A DNA stretch of 61,834 nucleotides from Lachnospiraceae bacterium (GTDB lineage Bacteria; Bacillota; Clostridia; Lachnospirales; Lachnospiraceae): positions 1-61,834 of the forward strand of contig JAGBBV010000018.1 in the NCBI GenBank assembly GCA_017938315.1. The letters run 5' to 3'. The notes beneath the pieces are model-generated. The model saw nothing but the letters and a program-made list of their open reading frames with translations, made no database searches and had not been told where the DNA came from. Of this stretch, positions 25,369 to 34,857 are shown piece by piece; the first letter of the stretch is position 1, and every line of letters begins with the position of its first letter. A program made the position numbers and the translations under genes.

Positions 25369-26067
25369 ATGGCGAAAAGAGTAGCAATTATTACGGCCAG
25401 AGGCGGCAGTAAAAGAATTCCAAGAAAAAATGTAAAGGAATTTTTGGGGAAACCCATTTTACTATATTCCATTGAAGCGGCATTAGAGTCCGGGATGTTC
25501 GATGAGGTGATGGTTTCCACGGAAGATGCGGAAATAGCACAGCTGGCAGAAAAGGCAGGGGCAAAGGTTCCCTTCTTTAGAAGTGAAAATACAGCCGGTG
25601 ACTATGCCACTACGACGGATGTAATTGAGGAAGTACTTGCGGCGTATAAGGATAGAGGCATGGAATTTGAGTATGCCTGCTGTATCTATCCCACAGCACC
25701 CTTTGTCACGGCAGATTGCTTGTGTGAAGCCATGACCACCTTAGAAATTAGTGGTGCAGACAGTTTGATTCCGGTGGTCCGCTTCAGCTTCCCACCCCAG
25801 AGAGCAGTCATAATAAATGACGGAAAAATGCAGTTTAAATGGCCGGAGAATATGTTTGCAAGAAGTCAGGACTTAGAACCTTTTTATCATGACTGCGGAC
25901 AGTTTTACTGTATTAAGACAGAGAGTTTTTTACGGGAAAAGAAGTTATTTATGTCTGACACTTTGGCTTATGAAAGGCCGGAAAGTGAAGTGCAGGATAT
26001 TGACACCATGGAAGACTGGAAACTAGCAGAACTTAAGTATCGTATGCTGATGCAAAAGGATAGGTAG
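25369..26067 (+). CDS. pseF: CMP-nonulosonate cytidylyltransferase (PseF/NeuA family)
   Basis: Activates a nine-carbon nonulosonic acid with CTP. N-terminal nucleotide loop AIITARGGSKRIPRKNVKEF (residues 6-25), then GKPILLYSIEAAL and the YPTAPF motif of the acylneuraminate cytidylyltransferases. 232 residues, typical of PseF and short NeuA. Choice of PseF over NeuA rests on the PseI and PseG genes next to it. ATG 25369 has AAAGGAAG about eleven bases before; it begins 16 bases after ftsH. Confidence 0.85.
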   Translation: MAKRVAIITARGGSKRIPRKNVKEFLGKPILLYSIEAALESGMFDEVMVSTEDAEIAQLAEKAGAKVPFFRSENTAGDYATTTDVIEEVLAAYKDRGMEFEYACCIYPTAPFVTADCLCEAMTTLEISGADSLIPVVRFSFPPQRAVIINDGKMQFKWPENMFARSQDLEPFYHDCGQFYCIKTESFLREKKLFMSDTLAYERPESEVQDIDTMEDWKLAELKYRMLMQKDR

Positions 26068-26072
26068 AGCGG

Positions 26073-27119
26073 ATGAAGACAGTGAAGATTAATAACCGGA
26101 TTATAGGTGACGGACATCCGGCTTACATTATTGCAGAGATGTCCGGAAATCATGCAGGCAGTATAGAGAGAGCAAAAGAAATTATCCGTGCAGCAAAAGA
26201 AGCAGGTGCGGATTGTATTAAGATACAAACTTACACTCCTGATACCATTACCATAGATTGTAATAATGAATATTTCCACATTGAAAAGGGAACTTGGGAA
26301 GGGGAAAATCTTTACAGTCTTTACGGAAAAGCATATACCCCTTGGGAATGGCAGAAGGAACTTAAAGAAGAGGCAGATATAGTAGGTATTGATTTTTTGT
26401 CCACACCGTTTGATAATACGGCAGTTGATTTTTTGGAAGAAATGGGACTTTCCTTTTATAAAATTGCTTCTTTTGAAATGGTAGATATTCCGCTGATTGA
26501 GTATATAGCATCAAAAGGGAAACCGATTATTATGTCAACCGGAATGGCAAGTTTAGAAGAAATAAATGAGGCGGTAGAAGCTGTTTACAGAACCGGAAAC
26601 AAAGATTTGGTGTTGATGAAGTGTTCCAGTGCATACCCTGCTAATCCCGGTGATATGAATTTGAGCACCATTGCTGACTTGAAAGCGCGTTTTGATTTAC
26701 CTGTAGGGTTGTCTGATCATTCCATGGGTTCCATGAGCGCAACTTTAGCGATGGCGTTTGGTGCGAATGTGATAGAGAAGCATTTTTGTATCAGCAGGGA
26801 AATTGAAAATCCGGATTCTTCATTTTCTATGACCCCCAGGGAATTTAGAAGAATGGTAAACGCCGTTCGCCGGGCAGAGGCAGCGGTGGGAATTCCTACA
26901 TACGGCGTCAGCAAGCAGGAGGAGTCTAATGTTATCTTCCGACGCTCCTTATTTGTAGTAAAAGACATGCAGCCGGGAGAAGAATTTACCAAAGAGAATG
27001 TGCGCAGTATCCGTCCCGGATATGGTATCAAACCTAAATATATGAATGAAATTTTAGGAAAGAAATGTAACCAGGCGATTAAAAGAGGTACGCCTCTTTC
27101 TTTTGATATGATACAGTAG
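26073..27119 (+). CDS. pseI: Pseudaminic acid synthase-like enzyme
   Basis: Condenses a 6-deoxy di-N-acetylhexose with phosphoenolpyruvate to a nonulosonic acid. TIM-barrel of the NeuB family with IIAEMSGNHAG (18-28), IKIQTYTPDTIT, GTWEGENLYSLYGKAYTPWEW (a PseI-like stretch), LSTPFDNTAVDFLEEM and MSTGMA, and a C-terminal antifreeze-like SAF domain from about residue 290. 348 residues. It begins five bases after the cytidylyltransferase gene, with GGATAGGTAGAGCGG before the ATG. Confidence 0.9.
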   Translation: MKTVKINNRIIGDGHPAYIIAEMSGNHAGSIERAKEIIRAAKEAGADCIKIQTYTPDTITIDCNNEYFHIEKGTWEGENLYSLYGKAYTPWEWQKELKEEADIVGIDFLSTPFDNTAVDFLEEMGLSFYKIASFEMVDIPLIEYIASKGKPIIMSTGMASLEEINEAVEAVYRTGNKDLVLMKCSSAYPANPGDMNLSTIADLKARFDLPVGLSDHSMGSMSATLAMAFGANVIEKHFCISREIENPDSSFSMTPREFRRMVNAVRRAEAAVGIPTYGVSKQEESNVIFRRSLFVVKDMQPGEEFTKENVRSIRPGYGIKPKYMNEILGKKCNQAIKRGTPLSFDMIQ

Positions 27120-27157
27120 GCTTTAATCAGATGGCAGCCGGATAACAGGAGGCAGCA

Positions 27158-28162
27158 ATGATTTATGTAAGGGCTGACGGCAATAGCAAAATAGGCATGG
27201 GTCATGTCATGCGGTGTATTGCGATAAGTAATGAGATAAAAGAACTTGGCGGGGAAGTCGCTTTTATCCTTGCGGATGAGGAAGTGGAAGCGCAGCTTGC
27301 AGACCAGGGATTTCAGACAATCGTATTACATACAGATTATAGTGACATGGAGGCAGAACTTGGCAGGCTTTATGAGGTGTTACCAGAAGGCAGCAGTATC
27401 CTTGTAGACAGCTATTTCGTCACGGAAAATTATTTAGGGAAACTGAAAGAAAAAGCAACCGTTTTCTATTTGGATGACGTGAATGCATTTGATTATCCTG
27501 TAGATTGCATTATTAACGGAAATATTTATGGAAATGAAGTTACTTATGGGGCACCAAAAGTGCTGGCAGGTTGTAAATATGCCCCTCTTAGAAGGGAATA
27601 CCGTATGATGCGCGATAAATGCAATCCAGAATATTTGCTGATTACCACAGGAAGCAGTGACCCCTATTCCATAACAAAACAACTTATGGAAGCAGTGTTA
27701 CACGAGCCGGAGTTATGCAGGATGGAAATCCGTATAGTTTGCGGAAAGTACAACAAAGATTATGAAACCTTAAAGGCATTGGAGAAACAATATGCAAATA
27801 TAAAGGTATTGCAAAATGTTTCCGACATGTGGAATATCATGAGCGGTGCCATGGCAGCGGTAACGGCAGCCGGAAGCACCATGACAGAATTAAGTTGCTT
27901 AGGTGTTCCCACAATATGTTTTTCTTTTGTGGATAACCAAAAGCGTGTGGCGGCAACTTATGCACAAAAAGGATTTGTTCATTTTAGCGGAGATTATCAG
28001 GAGCAGGGAGAGGAAATGATTCTGCAGCTTTGCAAGGCACTTAAAGAGCTTGTCCGGGATGAAAAGCTTAGAAATCAATACTCTGAAAAGGTTCTTGATT
28101 TGGTGGATGGATTAGGAAGCTATCGCATTGCAAAAGAGATCATTGCAATGAATAATGACTGA
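27158..28162 (+). CDS. pseG: UDP-sugar hydrolase PseG-like
   Basis: Removes UDP from the pathway intermediate before PseI acts. GT-B fold resembling MurG: N-terminal MIYVRADGNSKIGMGHVMRC (the GMGHVMR motif with the catalytic His) and C-terminal TAAGSTMTELSCLGVPTI. 334 residues. SD GGAGG lies six bases before ATG 27158. With pseF and pseI it gives three of the six enzymes of pseudaminic acid synthesis; pseB, pseC and pseH are not in this window. Confidence 0.88.
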   Translation: MIYVRADGNSKIGMGHVMRCIAISNEIKELGGEVAFILADEEVEAQLADQGFQTIVLHTDYSDMEAELGRLYEVLPEGSSILVDSYFVTENYLGKLKEKATVFYLDDVNAFDYPVDCIINGNIYGNEVTYGAPKVLAGCKYAPLRREYRMMRDKCNPEYLLITTGSSDPYSITKQLMEAVLHEPELCRMEIRIVCGKYNKDYETLKALEKQYANIKVLQNVSDMWNIMSGAMAAVTAAGSTMTELSCLGVPTICFSFVDNQKRVAATYAQKGFVHFSGDYQEQGEEMILQLCKALKELVRDEKLRNQYSEKVLDLVDGLGSYRIAKEIIAMNND

Positions 28163-28321
28163 ATTTGGTGAAAATGCACAAAAACATACTTTGCAAATTG
28201 TAATATTTGTGAAAAGTAAGTATTTACGCATATAGTGGGTTATGATATTATACTACTTGTAACCCCCCCAATACATTATATAGTTTTTTGCTATACCCCA
28301 TAAGAAAGAAATACCTTCTCT

Positions 28322-28350
28322 AAAAAGAACAGTCACGTACTGTTCTTTTT
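28322..28350 (+). terminator. Terminator before the GH13 gene
   Basis: Perfect inverted repeat AAAAAGAACAGT-cacgt-ACTGTTCTTTTT. It lies only 32 bases before the amylase start. The rest of the 28163-28381 gap holds an AT-rich stretch with GATATTATAC and a TAACCCCCCC run, so it may act as an attenuator in the amylase leader as well as ending pseG transcription. Confidence 0.75.
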
Positions 28351-28381
28351 ACTTTGTAGAAATATAGATGGAGATAATGCA

Positions 28382-30547
28382 ATGTTTACACAGTTGGATC
28401 CAATTAACAGAACAGAGCGGGAGAGACAATATATTTCCGAGATGCGCCCTATCATTAAATTGAAAGCATTGTTTAGTGATACCACACAGGATTATGTAAC
28501 GCCGTGTGAGCCCAATCCGTATTCAGAGGTGACGATACGTTTTCGAAGTGCCATTAACAACATTGACAGGGTTTGTTTAATCAGTAACGGAACGAAGTAT
28601 TTGATGGCAAAAGAAAGCTGTGATGAAGAATTTGACTATTTTGCATGCAGTGTAGAACTGGAAAATCAAGAGTTTGCCTATTATTTTGAAGTACAGGTGG
28701 GTCAGGTTTCCTGCTTGTATGATACCAGAGGTGTGGTAAAGGAAGCCATGCCGGAATACCAATTCAGAATCATTCCCGGGTTTAAGACACCTGCATGGGC
28801 AAAGGGCGCGGTAATGTACCAGATTTATGTGGATCGTTTTTATAATGGTGACCCTTCTAACGATGTGCTTACGGGAGAATATCAATATATTAATGACAAA
28901 ACCGTCCGAGTAGAGGATTGGTATAAGTACCCTGCAGCAATGGGTGTCCGGGAATTTTACGGCGGAGACTTACAGGGAGTGCTCGACAAGATGGATTACC
29001 TGCAGGATTTGGGAATTGATGTTATTTATTTCAATCCTTTATTTGTATCTCCCTCCAACCATAAATACGATATTCAGGATTATGACTATATTGATCCTCA
29101 TTTTGGAAAATTTGTAAGTGATGAGGGTGAGCTTCTTGCTCCGGAGCAGAAGGAAAACCGGTTTGCCACCAGATATATTGACAGGGTAACCAATAAGGCA
29201 AATTTGGAGTCCGCAAATGAACTCTTTGCCAAGGTGGTGGAAGAAGCCCATAAGAGAGGAATACGCGTAATCTTAGATGGGGTGTTTAACCATTGCGGTT
29301 CCTTTAACAAGTGGATGGATAAAGAACGCATTTATGAAAATGCATCCGGTTACGAAAAGGGCGCTTTTGTGGCAAAGGAAAGTCCGTACCATGATTATTT
29401 TCAATTTTTCAATGAGAATGCTTGGCCTTATAACGGAAATTATGACGGTTGGTGGGGACATGATACCTTACCCAAGCTGAACTATGAAAAATCAAGAGAG
29501 CTTTATGAATATGTGCTTCGTATTGGCGCGAAGTGGGTTTCACCTCCGTACAATGCAGATGGGTGGAGACTGGATGTGGCTGCAGATTTAGGCCACAGTC
29601 CGGAATTTAATCATGCCTTTTGGCAGGATTTTAGAAGGGCAGTCAGAGAAGCCAATCCTGATGCCATTGTGCTGGCTGAGCATTATGGCAGTCCCAGAGC
29701 ATGGCTTAACGGCAAGGAATGGGATACCGTAATGAACTATGATGCCTTTATGGAGCCGGTAACATGGTTCCTTACAGGGATGCAAAAGCATAGTGACGAT
29801 TACAGAGGTGACATGTACGGCAATGCAGATAACTTTATCGGTGCCATGCGTCATCATATGGCAAACTTTACTACACCGTCCCTGCACATTGCCATGAATG
29901 AGCTGTCTAATCATGACCATTCCCGCTTCCTTACAAGAACTAACAAAAAGGTAGGACGTACCAACACCTTAGGCCCGGAAGCAGCAGATAGGGATGTAAA
30001 CAAAGCAGTGATGCGCGAGGCAGTTGTGATGCAGATGACATGGCCTGGTGCCCCCACGATTTATTACGGGGATGAAGCCGGTTTATGCGGATTTACTGAT
30101 CCCGATAACAGAAGGACTTATCCTTGGGGTAGAGAGGACCATGAACTGATTCGTTTCCACAAAGAAATGATCCGTATCCATAAGGAAAACAAAGAAATTC
30201 TTACAGGTTCTTTTAGATACCTACTGGGTGAATATAATATTCTTGCCTATGGACGTTTCAATAAGCAGGCGCAGACTATTGTTGTGATAAATAACAATGA
30301 GCATGAAGTAGAAAAGGAATTTTCAGTGTGGTATTTGGGCATTCCAAAGGAAGGCAAATTAGAGAGACTAATGCTGACACATAAGGATGGATTTACTACA
30401 GAGCCTTTTGAATATGAAATGAAAGCGGGTAAGGTAACTATAAAATTGCCACCTACTTCTGCCATTGTATTACACCATGGCGTCGCTGCTTTAAAAGAGG
30501 ATGGCGATGCAGGAAAACGACGAAAAAATTCCTTGCTTTTTAGATAG
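28382..30547 (+). CDS. Intracellular GH13 alpha-glucan hydrolase (cyclomaltodextrinase/neopullulanase-like)
   Basis: 721-residue amylase-family enzyme without a signal peptide, so it works on imported malto-oligosaccharides. An N-terminal beta-domain (about 1-135, CBM34-like position) precedes the barrel that opens AVMYQIYVDRFYNGD. Catalytic residues are readable: nucleophile Asp398 in GWRLDVA, acid/base Glu433 in LAEHYG, and transition-state Asp512 in LSNHDHSR. The WWGHDTLPKLNY stretch is common in neopullulanase-type enzymes. The exact product range cannot be told. SD GGAGA precedes the ATG. Confidence 0.92.
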   Translation: MFTQLDPINRTERERQYISEMRPIIKLKALFSDTTQDYVTPCEPNPYSEVTIRFRSAINNIDRVCLISNGTKYLMAKESCDEEFDYFACSVELENQEFAYYFEVQVGQVSCLYDTRGVVKEAMPEYQFRIIPGFKTPAWAKGAVMYQIYVDRFYNGDPSNDVLTGEYQYINDKTVRVEDWYKYPAAMGVREFYGGDLQGVLDKMDYLQDLGIDVIYFNPLFVSPSNHKYDIQDYDYIDPHFGKFVSDEGELLAPEQKENRFATRYIDRVTNKANLESANELFAKVVEEAHKRGIRVILDGVFNHCGSFNKWMDKERIYENASGYEKGAFVAKESPYHDYFQFFNENAWPYNGNYDGWWGHDTLPKLNYEKSRELYEYVLRIGAKWVSPPYNADGWRLDVAADLGHSPEFNHAFWQDFRRAVREANPDAIVLAEHYGSPRAWLNGKEWDTVMNYDAFMEPVTWFLTGMQKHSDDYRGDMYGNADNFIGAMRHHMANFTTPSLHIAMNELSNHDHSRFLTRTNKKVGRTNTLGPEAADRDVNKAVMREAVVMQMTWPGAPTIYYGDEAGLCGFTDPDNRRTYPWGREDHELIRFHKEMIRIHKENKEILTGSFRYLLGEYNILAYGRFNKQAQTIVVINNNEHEVEKEFSVWYLGIPKEGKLERLMLTHKDGFTTEPFEYEMKAGKVTIKLPPTSAIVLHHGVAALKEDGDAGKRRKNSLLFR

Positions 30548-30625
30548 TGGTATGATATATTCTTATAATGTGAGAAGCGGAAGCCTCTCACATTATTCAG
30601 GATAAGAAATTTCTTATTACTGTAT

Positions 30626-30707
30626 GGATGGATTCCCGAGTGGCCAAAGGGGACAGACTGTAAATCTGCTGCAAATTGCTTCGGTGGTTCGAATCCACCT
30701 CCATCCA
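30626..30707 (+). tRNA. tRNA-Tyr (GUA)
   Basis: Acceptor GGATGGA pairs with TCCATCC, T-arm GGTGGTTCGAATCCACC, anticodon loop CTGTAAA with anticodon GTA, and the long variable arm expected of bacterial tRNA-Tyr. Discriminator A, no encoded CCA. Confidence 0.96.
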
Positions 30708-30730
30708 TCGCTTCAATTTTATAAGCGTCC

Positions 30731-30814
30731 GCTGGTGTGGCGGAATAGGCAGACGCAAGGGACTTAAAATCCCTCGGGGGCAACCCCGTGCCGGTTCAAG
30801 TCCGGCCACCAGCA
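30731..30814 (+). tRNA. tRNA-Leu (UAA)
   Basis: Acceptor GCTGGTG pairs with CACCAGC; anticodon TAA in GACTTAAAATC; long variable arm (CGGGGGCAACCCCG); T-arm GCCGGTTCAAGTCCGGC. Class II tRNA without encoded CCA, 23 bases after tRNA-Tyr and probably co-transcribed. Confidence 0.96.
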
Positions 30815-30818
30815 TGAA

Positions 30819-30846
30819 AGGAATACGTGAATCGTATTCCTTTTTT
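30819..30846 (+). terminator. Terminator of the tRNA operon
   Basis: GGAATACG-tgaat-CGTATTCC followed by six T, directly after tRNA-Leu. Confidence 0.9.
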
Positions 30847-30953
30847 CGTGTTTAGAAATTTATAGCAAAACATTTTAAATTATAAGAAAAAAAGTTATAA
30901 TTTTAGTAGGGAAAAAGAAGATTTTCTGAAGATATTTCAGAACGGAGGTATTT

Positions 30954-32444
30954 ATGGAAAAAGAGAAGATGAAGTGGATCCGGGTACGGCTTGACGGTGA
31001 AGGTGGCAGAGCGATGGAAGCAGAGCAGTTAAAATCTATCTATGCAACTGATATGGAATTTGAGCCGGATGAAAGAAGGCAGCGCATTTTAGAAGATGGT
31101 GTGGTGGAGCTTGCAGTATCTAAGCTCCCTTATATGATACATGCCAAAATAAATCTGCCTCTTTACGGGAATATTTGGGTTATGGCACATAATGAAGGAA
31201 AGGGATATACAGAGGATTTTGTGGATTTTGTGACAGAGGCTATCCGCTCTTATCTGTATGATGCACACCGCTATGGCAAAGAAGTGGATCTTTCCGTGGA
31301 AACAAGAGCACATATATTAGCAGCAGAGGAATACATGCATCTTGCCAATCGCGGGAAAGACACGCCGGAAAACAGACTATATGCGCTTTCACATGCCATT
31401 TACGCAGCAGAAGGTGCTCTCTATGAGTCATCTGCTAAGAAGTTATCTGCAAATAAGCGGAAGGATTTGAAACTTGGTTGTAACTTCTTCGGGTATACAT
31501 CACCGAACAGCCGCTACGCAAAGTTCTTTAAAGAAATTTTCGACTTTGCTACGCTACCTTTTTATACCTACAAGACGGTGCCGGAAAAGGGAAAATATGA
31601 TTATGACTATATTGACCATGCGTTAGGATTTTTAAAAGAAAATAATATTACAGCCAAGGGACATCCCCTTTGGTTCGGACATAGAGAAGTAAATTCTGAT
31701 TGGCTAAAAAAGCTTTCCTATGAGGAATTAAAAGAACAGGCAAGAGATATTGCGCTACATCATGTTTCTTCTTATGCTGATAGTATTACAGTCTGGGATG
31801 CTATGAACGAAGCACACGACTGGGCCAATTGTTTTGAACTAAACCAGGAACAACTGATAGAGTTGACCCGTATTTGTTGTGATGCATTAAAGGAGGCAAA
31901 TCCCCATGCGGTTTCTATCGTAAATGTTTGTCTTCCTTTTGCAGAGTATGTAGCCGGCAGATATAATTGCTATGGCTCCTTGCCGGAGCACTTACGCTCT
32001 CCTTTGGCATATTTAAAAAAGCTTCTTGAAGAAGGAATTGAATTTGATGTTGTGGGAATCCAGCTATATTTCCCTGCCAGAGATATGGTGGCGGTTGACA
32101 GACTGCTAGATGCTTTTAAAGCACTTGGCAAACCGATACATATTACAGAAATGGGTGTAAACGGGGGCCTACGTGGACAGGGGGTAGGGAACGGACGAAA
32201 TAACTGGTCACAGCTTGACATGTCAGAAGGAACCTGGCATGGTGGATGGAATGAAAGAACTCAGGCAGAGTGGATGGAAACTTTTTACACCATAGCAGCT
32301 GCAAGAACTGAAATTCAGGCACTTACATGGTGGGATTTTAAAGAACCTTCTTTTTCGGGTAACGGTGCATTTTTATATGAAGATGATAACCCAAGAGAAA
32401 TCTTTTTTAGGCTAAAAGCGTGGAAGGAGAAATACAGTCTTTAA
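30954..32444 (+). CDS. Intracellular GH10 endo-1,4-beta-xylanase
   Basis: Hydrolyses xylo-oligosaccharides inside the cell; no signal peptide is present. The first ~165 residues form an unrecognised domain (tryptophan- and charge-rich start KMKWIRVRLDGEGGR) that may be a carbohydrate-binding module. The GH10 barrel follows (KLGCNFFGYTSPNS, KGHPLWFGH) with acid/base Glu286 in WDAMNEAHD and nucleophile Glu399 in IHITEMG. 496 residues. GGAGGT lies five to six bases before the ATG. It fits with the GH51 enzyme at 56 kb in pentosan use. Confidence 0.9.
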   Translation: MEKEKMKWIRVRLDGEGGRAMEAEQLKSIYATDMEFEPDERRQRILEDGVVELAVSKLPYMIHAKINLPLYGNIWVMAHNEGKGYTEDFVDFVTEAIRSYLYDAHRYGKEVDLSVETRAHILAAEEYMHLANRGKDTPENRLYALSHAIYAAEGALYESSAKKLSANKRKDLKLGCNFFGYTSPNSRYAKFFKEIFDFATLPFYTYKTVPEKGKYDYDYIDHALGFLKENNITAKGHPLWFGHREVNSDWLKKLSYEELKEQARDIALHHVSSYADSITVWDAMNEAHDWANCFELNQEQLIELTRICCDALKEANPHAVSIVNVCLPFAEYVAGRYNCYGSLPEHLRSPLAYLKKLLEEGIEFDVVGIQLYFPARDMVAVDRLLDAFKALGKPIHITEMGVNGGLRGQGVGNGRNNWSQLDMSEGTWHGGWNERTQAEWMETFYTIAAARTEIQALTWWDFKEPSFSGNGAFLYEDDNPREIFFRLKAWKEKYSL

Positions 32445-32462
32445 TTAAGACAATAGTTGATT

Positions 32463-32508
32463 AAAAATAATCGCCTAAAGTTTTCTGAGGACTGAGGCGA
32501 TTATTTTT
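32463..32508 (+). terminator. Terminator after GH10
   Basis: AAAATAATCGCCT pairs perfectly with AGGCGATTATTTT across an 18-base loop, followed by T and G. Confidence 0.8.
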
Positions 32509-32597
32509 GTGTTTCTCATAAGTTGACTATTAACATTTGATAGATTAGACTTATAGAAGAACTAATTACGAAGAACAAAAAGGAGATCAAGCAGGAA

Positions 32598-33905
32598 ATG
32601 AGGCAACAGGCAAAGGATATAAAACGGACAGCAGTAATTGTGGCACTGCTTTTGCTGTTAGGTGTCTGTGTAATGTTTTACGGGCAATGGCGGGGAACAT
32701 GGAAAGACACTTTGGATGTATGTGCAACTACACTATGGACATTGCCGGTATTTGCCGTTTTGATTGGTATGGCGCATCATGCAGCAGGCAAGGGCATGAG
32801 CGGTAAAGAATATGTAAGGCAGATGTTTTGCGGAAAGCCGGTATCAGGAAGCAGAAGCGCCTATTTGGATTATACCCGCATATTTGCCGCAGCAATGGTA
32901 ATTCTCACCCATGCCTGCTCCATGCAGACGGGGGAGGACGTGGCAGCGTGGAGAACGAATCTGCTGCTTACTTGCGAAGGGATTGGACTGGTATGTAATC
33001 CCCTTTATGTAATGATTTCCGGTGCACTTTTATTATCAGCAGAAAAAGAGGAAGGCTTCGGAGAATTCTACTTTAGAAGATTTGTGAAAGTAGCACTTCC
33101 TATGGTGGTTTATTATGTAATCTTCATGTGTATGGCAGGCGAGATGAGCCTGATACCGCCCAAAAATATTGGAAAGGGAGCATTACAGATTTTAGCGGGA
33201 GAATCCGGGATTGTACCCCATTACTGGCTTATTTACACTCTACTCTCACTCTATATCCTGGCACCCTTTGCACGGATTATGGTAAAGAATTTGCAGGATA
33301 AAGGAATTACGGTTTTGTTTTTCCTGATAATACTGGAAGAAATACTAGTGACATATTTGCCGTTGGCAGGTGTGGAAATTGGATTTGCGATGACATTTGC
33401 CGGTTGGGAAGGTGTTTTCCTGTTAGGATATATTCTTACAACGCGCAGGACAAAATGGATGGAATATGTTGTATTAATTGGTGGCGCGGTGTCTGCTGTT
33501 GCGATTCCGGTAGCCCTGATTTTAGATTATTCTTTAAAGAATTATGTATGTAATACGGCACCGACCATGGTTCTTTTAGCGGCGGCGATTTTGGTGGGTG
33601 CATCAAAGATGGAATCTGTATTAAAGAATAAGCTTTCTTCTGTAGTGCTGACCTTATCCAAATACAGTTATTCTATTATATTAGTGCACTGGTATGGCTT
33701 GTTTGTAGTGACCTGGGGAAAAATCGGTATACAGCCATTGCGCTTTGGATGCGTAGGAGGAATCGTACTGACAGTACTGACCGGAGTAACCGTTTGCTTT
33801 ATCATGGGATTTTTGGCAGACAATACCATTGTTTTGGTGGTGCAATATATCGCTAACGCGATAGGAAAGATTGTGCGTAGGGATAAGAGAGATGAAAATT
33901 ATTGA
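32598..33905 (+). CDS. Acyltransferase family 3 membrane protein (OafA-like)
   Basis: 435-residue polytopic protein, probably O-acetylating a surface glycan or lipid carrier. Two hydrophobic segments (about 11-28 and 45-62) precede the family core, which opens SAYLDYTRIFAAAMVILTHA with the conserved His in THACS. Eight to ten further helices follow, including HYWLIYTLLSLYILAPFA. SD AAAAAGGAG lies in the leader about 15 bases before the ATG. Its end overlaps the zinc-ribbon gene by 14 bases. Confidence 0.82.
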   Translation: MRQQAKDIKRTAVIVALLLLLGVCVMFYGQWRGTWKDTLDVCATTLWTLPVFAVLIGMAHHAAGKGMSGKEYVRQMFCGKPVSGSRSAYLDYTRIFAAAMVILTHACSMQTGEDVAAWRTNLLLTCEGIGLVCNPLYVMISGALLLSAEKEEGFGEFYFRRFVKVALPMVVYYVIFMCMAGEMSLIPPKNIGKGALQILAGESGIVPHYWLIYTLLSLYILAPFARIMVKNLQDKGITVLFFLIILEEILVTYLPLAGVEIGFAMTFAGWEGVFLLGYILTTRRTKWMEYVVLIGGAVSAVAIPVALILDYSLKNYVCNTAPTMVLLAAAILVGASKMESVLKNKLSSVVLTLSKYSYSIILVHWYGLFVVTWGKIGIQPLRFGCVGGIVLTVLTGVTVCFIMGFLADNTIVLVVQYIANAIGKIVRRDKRDENY

Positions 33906-34809
33906 TATGACATGTCCCAGATGTGGGGCATCCATGAAGCCCGGTGCAGATAAGAAAAGCGCAGCCTGTGAATACTGCGGATATCATATGATAATTGTGC
34001 AGGAAAAGACTGCAAAAGAAACACATACACGGACTGAAACTGTAAAAAAGAAAAAACTAAGTGGCGGTAAAATTGCCCTGATCGTAATTGGGATAATTGT
34101 ATTGATCCAAGTGGCAGCAGCGATGGCAGGAAACCTGGTGAAACCACAAGTAAATCCCTTTGATTGTATTGATGTATCCTTCCGCGGAAGTGACGGAAAA
34201 GGTGAAATTGTAATAGATTTAAAAAGTGCTCCGGGAATTGATCTAAACAGAATAGACTTTGACATTTCAAAAGAAGACCGTTTGTACCAAGGTGAAACCA
34301 TAAGCATTTACGCTACAAGCGAAGACTATCGTTTGTCAGAAAAGGAAAAGAACTACATAGTGGAAGGGCTGGATGAATACCTAAAGAATCTGGAGGATAT
34401 TCCGGAGGAGATTTTGGAAATTATTCATGTAAAAGCAGAGTCAGGCCTTGACTTAAATCTCGACAGAAGCAAAAAAATGGGTGTATTTCAAAGTTTAAAG
34501 CCGGTAAAACTTTTTTTGCAAACAGATGGTAAGCAAACGAATCATTTATATGATGTGTTTGAAGCGACCTTTATGACATCCGGTGGAGAAAAAATATGTT
34601 ATGTCATGGTTTGCTTTAATGATGTCATTATGGGAAAAGGTGAAAAAACATATATAAATATGTCGGGAGGAATGTTTCAAGGAAAAATCACACAGGTCGA
34701 GGGTAGTCTGTGGATTACGGCATATGATTCTTTGGAAGAAATTCGCGCGGAGCTACTTTCAAATAGGGAAAGTTACATGGATCTTAAAGAATTGGATTTA
34801 AATTTATAG
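33892..34809 (+). CDS. Zinc-ribbon, single-pass membrane protein of unknown function
   Basis: 305 residues. A cytoplasmic zinc ribbon at the N-terminus (CPRCGASMKPG and CEYCGYHM), a short basic stretch (KKKKLSGGK), one membrane helix (about 60-82, IALIVIGIIVLIQVAAAMAG) and an extracellular domain of ~220 residues that I do not recognise (starting FDCIDVSFRGSDGKGEIVID). The start at ATG 33892 lies inside the end of the acyltransferase gene; a GTG at 33871 is an alternative. Similar zinc-ribbon membrane proteins are common in Clostridia without a known job. Confidence 0.7.
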   Translation: MKIIDMTCPRCGASMKPGADKKSAACEYCGYHMIIVQEKTAKETHTRTETVKKKKLSGGKIALIVIGIIVLIQVAAAMAGNLVKPQVNPFDCIDVSFRGSDGKGEIVIDLKSAPGIDLNRIDFDISKEDRLYQGETISIYATSEDYRLSEKEKNYIVEGLDEYLKNLEDIPEEILEIIHVKAESGLDLNLDRSKKMGVFQSLKPVKLFLQTDGKQTNHLYDVFEATFMTSGGEKICYVMVCFNDVIMGKGEKTYINMSGGMFQGKITQVEGSLWITAYDSLEEIRAELLSNRESYMDLKELDLNL

Positions 34810-34810
34810 A

Positions 34811-34847
34811 AAAAAGGGAAATGCTGATAAACTGCATTTCCCTTTTT
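34811..34847. terminator. Bidirectional terminator
   Basis: AAAAAGGGAAATGC-tgataaact-GCATTTCCCTTTTT lies between the converging zinc-ribbon gene and GH4 gene, with T-runs on both strands. Confidence 0.9.
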
Positions 34848-34857
34848 GGTATTTCTG

